DNA of 14,210 bases from JAPUDQ01 sp049291395 (GCA_049291395.1 JBATPJ010000004.1:1-14210), one strand, 5' to 3'. Shown: positions 6,559-12,200, counted from the first letter of the stretch. The notes: generated by a model not told the origin, from the letters alone. A program made the numbers and translations.

Positions 6559-6671
6559 CGAGTTACGAGGCACGAGTTACGAGTCACGAAGAATCGCGGG
6601 AGTGTGGATGCGGCTCGAAAATTGATACTCAATTTTCGTCGTACGTCGTACGTCGTGTCTCGTGTCTCGTG
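6559..6671. repeat. Two facing heptad arrays around a hairpin
   Basis: On the plus strand 6559-6593 reads CGAGTTA, CGAGGCA, CGAGTTA, CGAGTCA, CGAAGAA. Positions 6637-6671 read CGTCGTA, CGTCGTA, CGTCGTG, TCTCGTG, TCTCGTG, which on the other strand are CGA-type heptads again. Between them a perfect 10-bp stem (6616-6625 with 6629-6638, 3-nt loop) is present. The two arrays can therefore fold on each other as a long imperfect hairpin in RNA. The element fills the 124 bp between the HIT and nucleotidyltransferase genes; no ORF is seen in it. Confidence 0.8.
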
Positions 6672-6673
6672 CA

Positions 6674-7234
6674 TTATTTCTCCTTAAGCGGGTCCTTCCG
6701 GTACTGCATAAAATCTTTCAGCACGTCACTAAGATGCCCGCCGATCGCGCGCTGCAAGATCTGCGTTGTTGAGATGCTGGTTGATTGGCGATCGACGACG
6801 ATGACTTCGCCACCGTATTTGGTGACGGTCGCGTATTCTTTCGATGATTTGTAGTCGGCTGTCCAGTCTTCTTTGACGGTGACATAAGTGTCTGGCCGCA
6901 GCAAACCAAGCGTCGGCACACAGCTCGGCTCAGGAAGTATCGTGACAAAGTCCACGGTGCGCAGAAATGTCAGCATCTCAGCGCGGATCTTCTCGTCAAG
7001 AATCGGTTTGTTGGGGCCTTTGACTGATTTGATCGCGGCATTGCTACTGACCCCGACGACCAGGATATCACCGTAGCTTTTGGCCTTTTCCAGGTAACGG
7101 CATTGACCGGCGTGGATCAAATCCCAACTACCCGCCGTAAAGACGATCCTTTTGTCCTTCACTTTCAACTTTTCATGCAACGTCATCAGATCACTCTGCG
7201 AAATCAGCCGTTGTCGCCACGACGTGGTAGCCAT
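6674..7234 (-). CDS. RfaE2/TagD-type nucleotidyltransferase
   Basis: The protein is a Rossmann-like nucleotidyltransferase that joins a phosphorylated small molecule to a nucleotide. It follows the pattern of the HldE/RfaE C-terminal domain: FTAGSWDLIHAGQ (about 32-44), LVVGVSSN, KGPNKPI, RAEMLTFLRTVDFV, then SISTTQIL. Closest families are heptose-1-phosphate adenylyltransferase and glycerol-3-phosphate or choline-phosphate cytidylyltransferase. Oddly, the HxGH motif reads H41-A-G-Q44, so the second histidine is replaced. Start ATG 7234 (186 residues) has a GAGGGAG SD about 6 nt upstream; GTG 7249 is less likely. It follows the APH-type kinase gene by 26 nt on the same strand, suggesting a kinase-then-nucleotidyltransferase pair. 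Family confident, substrate unknown. Confidence 0.85.
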   Translation of the reverse strand: MATTSWRQRLISQSDLMTLHEKLKVKDKRIVFTAGSWDLIHAGQCRYLEKAKSYGDILVVGVSSNAAIKSVKGPNKPILDEKIRAEMLTFLRTVDFVTILPEPSCVPTLGLLRPDTYVTVKEDWTADYKSSKEYATVTKYGGEVIVVDRQSTSISTTQILQRAIGGHLSDVLKDFMQYRKDPLKEK

Positions 7235-7260
7235 ATGGTTCTCCCTCACATGTTATAGCG

Positions 7261-8253
7261 CTAGTATAACACTTTACGGGCGATCAGGATATCGCGCGTC
7301 CGACGAAAATGGTGGTTTTGGTCCAGCGATTCATAGGGATTGTCACGAAGAAATTTATAAAAATCATATAGTAGCATCATGGCGACGAGTGGCTCGAGTA
7401 TCCCTAGCTCCGCAGGCTCGCATATACCACCACCGCGCTTCATATAGCCCGACTCGATGAAATATTTGTAGATCTTCTCGGCTGGCTTGCTATCGCAATC
7501 AGTGTAGAGGAATGCCAGCGTCCGGGCGAGGTCAAATATTCGTGGTCCATATGCGGCCTTTTCAAGATCGATGATGCCGCTCAATGTCACTGTCCCGAGC
7601 TGATAGCGCGATACGGGCTGGTCACTAAATAGCACGTTACCCCGGACGAAATCCATATGCAGCGGCTGCTGGTCGGGCAATGACGCACATGCTTCAAGTA
7701 GCCTCGCACAATCTGTGAGGATATAATGAGAGAGCCGTAGCTGACATTTGTCGACTAATGCTGTGACTATGTCAGGGCGCGATAAATAGCGCTCCATGCG
7801 CGTCAAGATCGCCCGGTATTCATTGATAACCGACGGCAGAGTCCCGTCAAAGTCACGAGCGGCATCATGCATATCGCCCAGCGCCCAGCCGAGCAACTTA
7901 ATGTGTTTCATGGTGTAGGCTTCCCACGGAATCGTCGCACCTGGCACGTAGCGATACAAGCCGACATACCGAGTTGACCGACCATGCAAAGTAATAATTC
8001 GCGTATCATACCGCGTTCGTACCGGCAGGCCAGCCGCAGCCAGATGATCACCAAGTGCATCCACACGCCGTACGCGCTCGACGATACCTGGCTCGGATTT
8101 GTACAACATGAGATTGAGCTCGCCTTGCGGTGTCGATAGATGATGCGAGACATTGCGATAGCCGCCATTGACCGCAGCAAGTGTGAAGTCGGTGATACCG
8201 TAAAGCTGCAGTATGCGCGCGAGCAATGACTCCGGCAGGCTATTGCCGCTCAT
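7261..8253 (-). CDS. APH/choline-kinase-type phosphotransferase
   Basis: A 330-residue small-molecule kinase of the aminoglycoside phosphotransferase superfamily, which includes homoserine kinase II and choline kinase. The catalytic loop reads H199-M-D201-F-V-R-G-N206, and the metal-binding motif is IIDLE (D229, E231) in place of the usual DFD/DxE, followed by YGPRIFDLA. A candidate ATP lysine is K52 in LNLMLYKSE. A glycine-containing NGGYRN near residues 29-34 is the nucleotide loop. ATG 8253 overlaps folA by 14 nt and has no evident SD, so translation is probably coupled. With the nucleotidyltransferase it could phosphorylate a sugar or amino alcohol for activation. Resistance to an antibiotic cannot be inferred. 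Confidence 0.83.
   Translation of the reverse strand: MSGNSLPESLLARILQLYGITDFTLAAVNGGYRNVSHHLSTPQGELNLMLYKSEPGIVERVRRVDALGDHLAAAGLPVRTRYDTRIITLHGRSTRYVGLYRYVPGATIPWEAYTMKHIKLLGWALGDMHDAARDFDGTLPSVINEYRAILTRMERYLSRPDIVTALVDKCQLRLSHYILTDCARLLEACASLPDQQPLHMDFVRGNVLFSDQPVSRYQLGTVTLSGIIDLEKAAYGPRIFDLARTLAFLYTDCDSKPAEKIYKYFIESGYMKRGGGICEPAELGILEPLVAMMLLYDFYKFLRDNPYESLDQNHHFRRTRDILIARKVLY
7263..7271 (-). promoter_or_regulatory. Extended -10 candidate before the nucleotidyltransferase gene
   Basis: TGTTATACT on the minus strand overlaps the kinase stop region and would start transcription about 20 nt before ATG 7234, leaving the SD in the leader. It would be an internal promoter of the cluster. Confidence 0.5.
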
Positions 8254-8725
8254 AAGTCACGAAGTCGTAATCATACTGATTTTTGTCGTCTTTCCTATGA
8301 GTTTCACGCGATGTTTCACGCCATGACGCCGGATCGATCAGCGGAAATGTAGCATCGCCGTCGATAGTCGCGTGGACTTCGGTGACGTGGAGCGTGTCAG
8401 CCATGCCGATAGTTTGCTGGTAGATCTCAGCGCCGCCGATGACAAAAACACGTTCGCCAAGGCTGCGGATCAATGAGATGTCATGAATAATTTCGACGCC
8501 GTCATATGGTAGGGATTCTTGCCGCGTCACGACGACATTACGCCGATCGGGTAGGGGATGGCCAAGCCGCTCGATGATAGAGTCAAGTGTCTTGCGCCCC
8601 ATGACGACCGTCTCGCCACTCGTAAGTTGCCTGAAATGTTGTAGATCCGCTGGCAAATACCACGGCAAGTCACCACGTGACCCGATAATATCGCTATCTG
8701 CCTTTGCGGCGATGAGTGCAATCAT
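8240..8725 (-). CDS. folA: Dihydrofolate reductase
   Basis: DHFR reduces dihydrofolate to tetrahydrofolate with NADPH, needed because ThyA oxidises the cofactor. At 161 residues the length is typical. The substrate loop GDLPWYLPADLQHF carries the catalytic acid D27; VVMGRKTLDSI (about 40-50), RRNVVVTR and the cofactor-binding VFVIGGAEIY are all in place. It heads a minus-strand cluster, overlapping the kinase gene by 14 nt. There is no SD before ATG 8725; instead a perfect extended -10 ends 7 nt upstream, predicting a leaderless mRNA. Confidence 0.97.
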   Translation of the reverse strand: MIALIAAKADSDIIGSRGDLPWYLPADLQHFRQLTSGETVVMGRKTLDSIIERLGHPLPDRRNVVVTRQESLPYDGVEIIHDISLIRSLGERVFVIGGAEIYQQTIGMADTLHVTEVHATIDGDATFPLIDPASWRETSRETHRKDDKNQYDYDFVTYERQ

Positions 8726-8732
8726 AAATCAC

Positions 8733-8741
8733 ATTATATCA
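8733..8741 (-). promoter_or_regulatory. Extended -10 promoter of folA, predicted leaderless
   Basis: TGATATAAT on the minus strand is a full-consensus extended -10. The 7 nt between it and ATG 8725 put the transcription start at or next to the A of the start codon. Confidence 0.75.
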
Positions 8742-8774
8742 ACTAATTCGAGAAGTGCTGAGTCGTTACACGAG

Positions 8775-9776
8775 CTATGCAGATTGCTGATCGTGGCGGA
8801 GTCGCGCAGAGCGATTGAAGACATAAGCAGTCGACGAGATCGGGACGAGACAATTTTCATACCGTTCTAGCTCGGACATCATTGTCTTTGGATCAAGCAA
8901 GGCACAAGCCGCATCCGACCAGGCTTCATCACGATCTACGTGCTCTTTATCGAGTGCAGCAAACTTTTCAGCAGTCTCAGCGTCTATGACTTCATTTGGC
9001 ATAATAGGCAAGATGAACGATGTACGCAACCGAACTTCAAGCTTCTCATCCCCAAGGTCAATAGAACCAACTTCACGCACCCTCTCCAGGACAACACAGC
9101 CGTAAATAATCTGCCCCATATCATCAAGCTCATCAAGAATTTTGTTATCAATATCTTTGATGCGATATGTGATATTGCCACTAGCATTACCTCCAAAATG
9201 CCTAATACTCCGCCTCAGACACGCCAATGCGATATTGATATCGAACTTAGCATGGTCAAACAGATGCGTTAAGCGCCCACATTCTATTGACTCCATATCT
9301 TCTGATACAAGCAAATTTATTGCCTCGACTGGTTGGAGCGATTTATGAGCCATACTCTCCTGACCCTGAATCGCATCGACATCCTCATGTGATCGCGGAG
9401 CTGCAACCCCATGGCCATACAACATCCGACCTATCAATTCGATACTAGGGAATCCCTCAATAAGCTCCTCACCCTCACTGTCAGCCGCGCCGCGGTGACC
9501 ATATCCCGCAAGTGAAAGTGCTGCACGATCATGGTATCGTGTAAACGCGACGACTCGCGCCAGTGCAGCAAGCGAGGGGTCAGTATTGCCAGGTCTGGCG
9601 TTGACGACTTTTTCGACAAACTGGCCATAGTACGGAAGATTTGCACCATATAGCACGATACCCGGAGACCATTTAGACGGCATTTTAGGCACTCCCATTA
9701 GCTCCAATAGTTTATCATATGGAGGAATTTCATTTGGATCATGATCCTGTACAGCGCTATCTTTTCTTCCGATCAT
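8775..9776 (-). CDS. Hypothetical protein, 333 residues, unrecognised
   Basis: I do not recognise this protein. It is a soluble, acidic, long open frame with codon use like its neighbours and no signal peptide or membrane segment. Visible stretches include KWSPGIVLYGANLPYYGQFVEK (36-57 region), a charged middle with HEDVDAIQGQE, a possible helical block around RLTHLFDHAKFDINIALACL, and a VLERVREVGSIDLGDEKLEVRLR strand pair near the C-terminus. It lies 49 nt upstream of folA on the same strand, but folA has its own promoter. Start ATG 9776 has no SD and an extended -10 ending 6 nt before it, again predicting a leaderless mRNA. No function is assigned. Confidence 0.8.
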   Translation of the reverse strand: MIGRKDSAVQDHDPNEIPPYDKLLELMGVPKMPSKWSPGIVLYGANLPYYGQFVEKVVNARPGNTDPSLAALARVVAFTRYHDRAALSLAGYGHRGAADSEGEELIEGFPSIELIGRMLYGHGVAAPRSHEDVDAIQGQESMAHKSLQPVEAINLLVSEDMESIECGRLTHLFDHAKFDINIALACLRRSIRHFGGNASGNITYRIKDIDNKILDELDDMGQIIYGCVVLERVREVGSIDLGDEKLEVRLRTSFILPIMPNEVIDAETAEKFAALDKEHVDRDEAWSDAACALLDPKTMMSELERYENCLVPISSTAYVFNRSARLRHDQQSA

Positions 9777-9782
9777 GAATAT

Positions 9783-9791
9783 ATAATAGCA
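9783..9791 (-). promoter_or_regulatory. Extended -10 promoter of the 333-residue gene, predicted leaderless
   Basis: TGCTATTAT on the minus strand ends 6 nt before ATG 9776. A second TATAAT at 9808-9803 lies farther upstream and would give a 20-nt leader without SD. The nearer one fits the pattern of folA and dut. Confidence 0.6.
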
Positions 9792-9861
9792 TAAATATTG
9801 ATATTATACAAATGATTAATGCGATTGATCAGATGTGATTTGTCAAAATATAGTTGTGCTC

Positions 9862-9898
9862 GGTGTGGAGGAGTGGCAGATTGCCACCCCTCCACACC
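9862..9898 (-). terminator. Strong stem-loop directly after the basic micro-gene
   Basis: GGTGTGGAGG (9862-9871) pairs with CCTCCACACC (9889-9898), and GTGGCA (9873-9878) with TGCCAC (9882-9887) inside it, with one mismatch and a 3-nt loop: 16 pairs. It begins 5 nt after the stop of the 54-residue gene on the minus strand. No T-run follows; TATATTTT comes 10 nt later. It may act as a terminator or as a 3' stabiliser. Confidence 0.65.
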
Positions 9899-9903
9899 TT
9901 GTG

Positions 9904-10068
9904 CTACTTCTTGCCGCCCTTCTTCGCGGCCTTCTGGTCGCGGTTCGTGGAGAGTACGGCGCCGTGAACGCGGTTCGCGGTACCGCTGCGGAACGCTGCT
10001 CGTGAGTTATGCACTCCCTTCTGGAAGTCCGTTTTGCTCTTGCTTGAGCCGGGCGAGAACAATCCCAT
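9904..10068 (-). CDS. Basic 54-residue micro-protein, unrecognised
   Basis: ATG 10068 follows a GAGAGGA SD at 7-nt spacing, and the frame runs 54 codons to TAG 9904. The peptide is strongly basic: MGLFSPGSSKSKTDFQKG at the N-terminus, arginines and asparagines in the middle, and a lysine-rich AAKKGGKK tail. It has no membrane segment or cysteine. A perfect extended -10 upstream and a 16-pair hairpin just after the stop make it a complete stand-alone gene. The coding part is richer in GC than its AT-rich flanks, as expected for translated DNA here. A role in binding RNA, DNA or the ribosome is a guess from charge only. Confidence 0.75.
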   Translation of the reverse strand: MGLFSPGSSKSKTDFQKGVHNSRAAFRSGTANRVHGAVLSTNRDQKAAKKGGKK

Positions 10069-10120
10069 ACAGTATTCCTCTCGGAGAAGTAATTTGCAGA
10101 CGTATGTCCGCTGAAAATAT

Positions 10121-10129
10121 ATTATATCA
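10121..10129 (-). promoter_or_regulatory. Extended -10 promoter of the basic micro-gene
   Basis: TGATATAAT on the minus strand, identical to the folA element. It gives a leader of about 45 nt that contains the SD, so this gene is not leaderless. Confidence 0.7.
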
Positions 10130-10180
10130 TGAATGATGTGATATATGTATTTTATTACGTAATCTTTGTACGATACGCCA

Positions 10181-10209
10181 TTTACTAAAATGACACTTTC
10201 TGCTACAAT
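10181..10209 (+). promoter_or_regulatory. Promoter for rplJ-rplL
   Basis: TTTACT (10181-10186), 17 bp, then TACAAT (10204-10209) preceded by TGC, an extended -10. The start is near 10216, right at the beginning of the L10 leader. Confidence 0.7.
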
Positions 10210-10215
10210 ACTCTC

Positions 10216-10334
10216 TAGTCGTTACCAGAGACAGTAGCTGCGGATCATCACGAAACGCTTAATCCTTGCTACCGAGGCAACTGAAGGCTCACTCTAGAGC
10301 CGAAGTTCTCGCCCTGTCAGATGACGGGGTTTTT
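10216..10334 (+). ncRNA. L10 leader (ribosomal L10-L12 autoregulatory RNA)
   Basis: The untranslated region before rplJ carries the features of the L10 leader family: an AGACAGTAGCTG segment (10229-10240), then CGCTTAATCCTTGCTACCGAGG (10256-10277 region) and a GGCTC..GAGCC stem (10286-10301 region), ending in a terminator hairpin. Complexes of L10 with L7/L12 bind this RNA when made in excess and lower expression of their own operon. Here the terminator directly after the binding structure suggests control by transcription attenuation rather than translation alone. The identification rests on motif order and position; a covariance model was not run. Confidence 0.8.
10312..10334 (+). terminator. 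Attenuator terminator in the L10 leader
   Basis: CCCTGTC (10312-10318) pairs with GACGGGG (10323-10329), including one G-T pair, around an AGAT loop, followed by TTTTT (10330-10334). It stands 70 nt before rplJ, so it must be read through for rplJ-rplL expression. Confidence 0.85.
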
Positions 10335-10403
10335 ATGTGACAGACTGCAATTTAACATCTCGGATGAAACCAAACGCTAACTGTAACGAAGGAGCCACAT
10401 TTT

Positions 10404-10925
10404 ATGGCAATTTCCCGTGACAAGAAACAAGCGTTGGTAGCTGATTTTAGTTCGGCTCTGCAAAGCTCACGCATGACAGTCGCTGCAAAATACGATGGCA
10501 CCAGTGTCGCCGATTTGCAGAAGCTTCGTCGCGACGCTCGCGCAGCCGGTGTGTCTATCCGGGTGATCAAAAACCGCCTGGTTCGCACTGCTATGCTGCA
10601 GACAAAAGGCTTCGAGAAGACTGATACGGCTCTTCTGACCGGCCAACTCCTCTACGCGTACAGCACTGAGGACGAGGTTGCGCCAGCACAGGTGATCGAC
10701 AAGTTTGCAAAAACTGTCCCAACCATCGAGCTCGTTGCAGGATTTGACAACGCTGGTGCGGTTCTCGCCACAGCCGAAGTCAAAGCCCTGGCTGGTCTTC
10801 CAAGCAAAAATCAACTCATCGCCGAAGTGGTGGCGCAATTGCTCTCACCAGTTCACGATGTTACCAATGCACTTTCTGGCAACCTACACGCTTTACTCGA
10901 CGGAGTCGAGGCCAAAGCCGCTTAA
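10404..10925 (+). CDS. rplJ: 50S ribosomal protein L10
   Basis: L10 anchors L7/L12 dimers to the ribosomal stalk base next to L11. At 173 residues it has the usual length. The N-terminus MAISRDKKQALVADF and the segment LRRDARAAGVSIRVIKNRLVRTA (about 41-63) are typical of the rRNA-binding domain; the C-terminal helix that carries L7/L12 ends in alanine-rich GVEAKAA. ATG 10404 has an AAGGAG SD (10389-10394). It is preceded by the L10 leader and followed by rplL after 65 nt, forming the L10-L12 operon. Confidence 0.97.
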   Translation: MAISRDKKQALVADFSSALQSSRMTVAAKYDGTSVADLQKLRRDARAAGVSIRVIKNRLVRTAMLQTKGFEKTDTALLTGQLLYAYSTEDEVAPAQVIDKFAKTVPTIELVAGFDNAGAVLATAEVKALAGLPSKNQLIAEVVAQLLSPVHDVTNALSGNLHALLDGVEAKAA

Positions 10926-10938
10926 TAACTTGATGTGT

Positions 10939-10969
10939 ATTCGCTAATAGCGAATTGCTCATCGCTAAT
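10939..10969 (+). other. Alternative hairpins between rplJ and rplL
   Basis: ATTCGCT (10939-10945) pairs with AGCGAAT (10949-10955). The octamer TCGCTAAT occurs at 10941-10948 and again at 10962-10969, so the middle AGCGA can pair with either copy. The rplL SD lies just downstream at 10978-10983. Two mutually exclusive folds are possible. Confidence 0.45.
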
Positions 10970-10990
10970 TTCTCTACAAGGAGATACTAT

Positions 10991-11452
10991 ATGGCAGATG
11001 TTAAAAAACTCGCCGAAGAACTGACAAAATTGACAGTTCTCGAAGTTAACGAACTCAAAAACGTCCTGAAGGACGAATACGGCATCGAGCCGGCTGCAGC
11101 TGCAGTCGCTGTTGCTGGCCCTGCTGCAGGCGAAGCTGCCCCAGCTGAAGACGCCAAGACCGAATTTACCGTCACCCTCAAAGACGGTGGCGCACAAAAA
11201 GTTGCTGTCATCAAAGCCGTCAAAGACCTCACCGGTCTTGGCCTCGGTGAAGCAAAGGCGCTTGTCGACAACGCACCAAGCCCAATCAAAGAAAAAGTCA
11301 GCAAAGACGAAGCCGACGCCGCCAAAAAAGCCCTCGAGGACGCTGGCGCAACTGTCGAAGTCGCTTTAGTACTCATTCATCCGAGCAATGTTCCCAAGTA
11401 CCGCTTGCATATTGCAGGCGGTTTTTGGTTGCTACGGTACGGCAGGTCATGA
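10991..11452 (+). CDS. rplL: 50S ribosomal protein L7/L12 with aberrant C-terminal run-on
   Basis: L7/L12 recruits translational GTPases to the ribosome. ATG 10991 has an AAGGAG SD at 7-nt spacing; ATG 10955 upstream is not used. The N-terminal dimerisation helices, the alanine-proline hinge, and the C-terminal domain (KTEFTVTLKDGG, then KDLTGLGLGEAKALVDNAP) are normal up to LEDAGATVEV. The family ends here, but this frame continues for 29 residues (ALVLIHPSNVPKYRL...) to TGA 11452 and reads through an intrinsic terminator. A TAG at 11367-11369 is one base out of frame: without one of the three T's at 11365-11367 the protein would end in VEVA at 125 residues. Likely a one-base indel, real or from assembly. 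Confidence 0.93.
   Translation: MADVKKLAEELTKLTVLEVNELKNVLKDEYGIEPAAAAVAVAGPAAGEAAPAEDAKTEFTVTLKDGGAQKVAVIKAVKDLTGLGLGEAKALVDNAPSPIKEKVSKDEADAAKKALEDAGATVEVALVLIHPSNVPKYRLHIAGGFWLLRYGRS
11400..11426 (+). terminator. Intrinsic terminator of the rplJ-rplL operon
   Basis: ACCGCTTGCA (11400-11409) pairs with TGCAGGCGGT (11413-11422) with one G-T pair and a TAT loop, then TTTTT. It lies inside the extended rplL frame, 26 nt before the in-frame TGA. Confidence 0.88.
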
Positions 11453-11551
11453 AATGATCGCTAAAATAGCATAAGTATCGGCAGTGATTCAATGACAAAA
11501 TTAACAACATTATTGCGCGCCACGAATATAATACTGTGGATACAATCTAGC

Positions 11552-11580
11552 TTGACATTCGGCTCACTGAGTGATACGCT
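11552..11580 (+). promoter_or_regulatory. Promoter for the CPR-type conserved gene
   Basis: A perfect -35 TTGACA (11552-11557) is followed after 17 bp by TACGCT (11575-11580) preceded by TGA, an extended -10. The leader is about 37 nt and holds an AAGGA SD. The rest of the 171-bp gap after rplL has no gene; a TATAAT at 11527-11532 has no partner. Confidence 0.6.
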
Positions 11581-11623
11581 CAAGGTAATATAACACCATA
11601 AAAACAGACAAGGATGCGAGCTT

Positions 11624-12130
11624 ATGTCTGACCTACCAGAGAAACAAGTCAAACGGTTACGATCACTAATACAAGAGGCAGAGACCAACCTCGCTGCCGC
11701 TAAAGAATTACTCATCAGTATCGCTGGTGATGACGACATGCCAAGAGTCCACGCGGACGACGTCGCCGGCAAAGTCATCGAAGGTGTCTTCGATGGACAG
11801 GGTATGGTCGGTCCAGACGGCAAATCTTACCCAGTTCCAGCCAACTACGCCAGCAAATCAAAGCTGATCGAAGGCGATATCTTGAAACTCACCATCGCTG
11901 ACGACGGCGGTTTCATCTACAAGCAAATCGGGCCAGTCGCTCGCCGCCAAGTCATCGGTATGCTAGTACAGCACGATGGCGGCTACTACGTCGAAGTCAA
12001 CGGCCACGAATACCGAGTGCTACTCGCCAGTGTCACATACTTCAAAGCCAAAGTTGGCGACCAGGTCAGTATCATCATCCCAGAGGACAACCGCGAAGCG
12101 GTCTGGGCAGCTGTCGAGGCAGCGCTTTAG
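11624..12130 (+). CDS. Conserved CPR-type hypothetical protein
   Basis: A 168-residue protein that I recall as a type common in Saccharibacteria and relatives near rplL, without known function. Residues about 5-34 are a charged amphipathic helix likely to form a coiled coil. After a short acidic linker, residues about 50-155 are strand-rich with the conserved segments GVFDGQGMVGPDGKSYPVP (about 54-72) and NYASKSKLIEGDILKLTI (about 74-91), then IYKQIGP and a RRQVIGMLVQHDGGYYVEV repeat-like barrel. The fold suggests a small beta-barrel such as OB or SH3, so nucleic acid or protein binding is possible. ATG 11624 has an AAGGA SD at 9 nt, its own promoter and its own terminator. Function not assigned. 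Confidence 0.85.
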   Translation: MSDLPEKQVKRLRSLIQEAETNLAAAKELLISIAGDDDMPRVHADDVAGKVIEGVFDGQGMVGPDGKSYPVPANYASKSKLIEGDILKLTIADDGGFIYKQIGPVARRQVIGMLVQHDGGYYVEVNGHEYRVLLASVTYFKAKVGDQVSIIIPEDNREAVWAAVEAAL

Positions 12131-12136
12131 ATACAA

Positions 12137-12164
12137 GAATATAGAAGATAGAATATAGAATATA
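12137..12164 (+). repeat. Heptad repeat downstream of the conserved gene
   Basis: Four consecutive 7-mers: GAATATA, GAAGATA, GAATATA, GAATATA. It sits directly before the terminator at 12167. A 21-bp stretch (12136-12156) recurs exactly in inverted orientation at 12729-12749 on the far side of dut. Confidence 0.8.
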
Positions 12165-12166
12165 GC

Positions 12167-12192
12167 AAAGGGCCGCTTATGCGGCTCTTTTT
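12167..12192 (+). terminator. Terminator between the conserved gene and dut
   Basis: AAAGGGCCGC (12167-12176) pairs with GCGGCTCTTT (12181-12190), one G-T pair, TTAT loop, then a run of five T's to 12192. The A-rich left side makes it usable from the dut side too. Confidence 0.88.
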
Positions 12193-12200
12193 AGATAGTA

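Noticed and set aside
6559..6671. CRISPR-like array
   Set aside because: Units are 7 bp with no unique spacers of 25-40 bp, and no cas gene is nearby.
7261..8253. Aminoglycoside resistance gene
   Set aside because: The fold is shared with choline, homoserine and other kinases; nothing here points to an antibiotic substrate and the context is metabolic.
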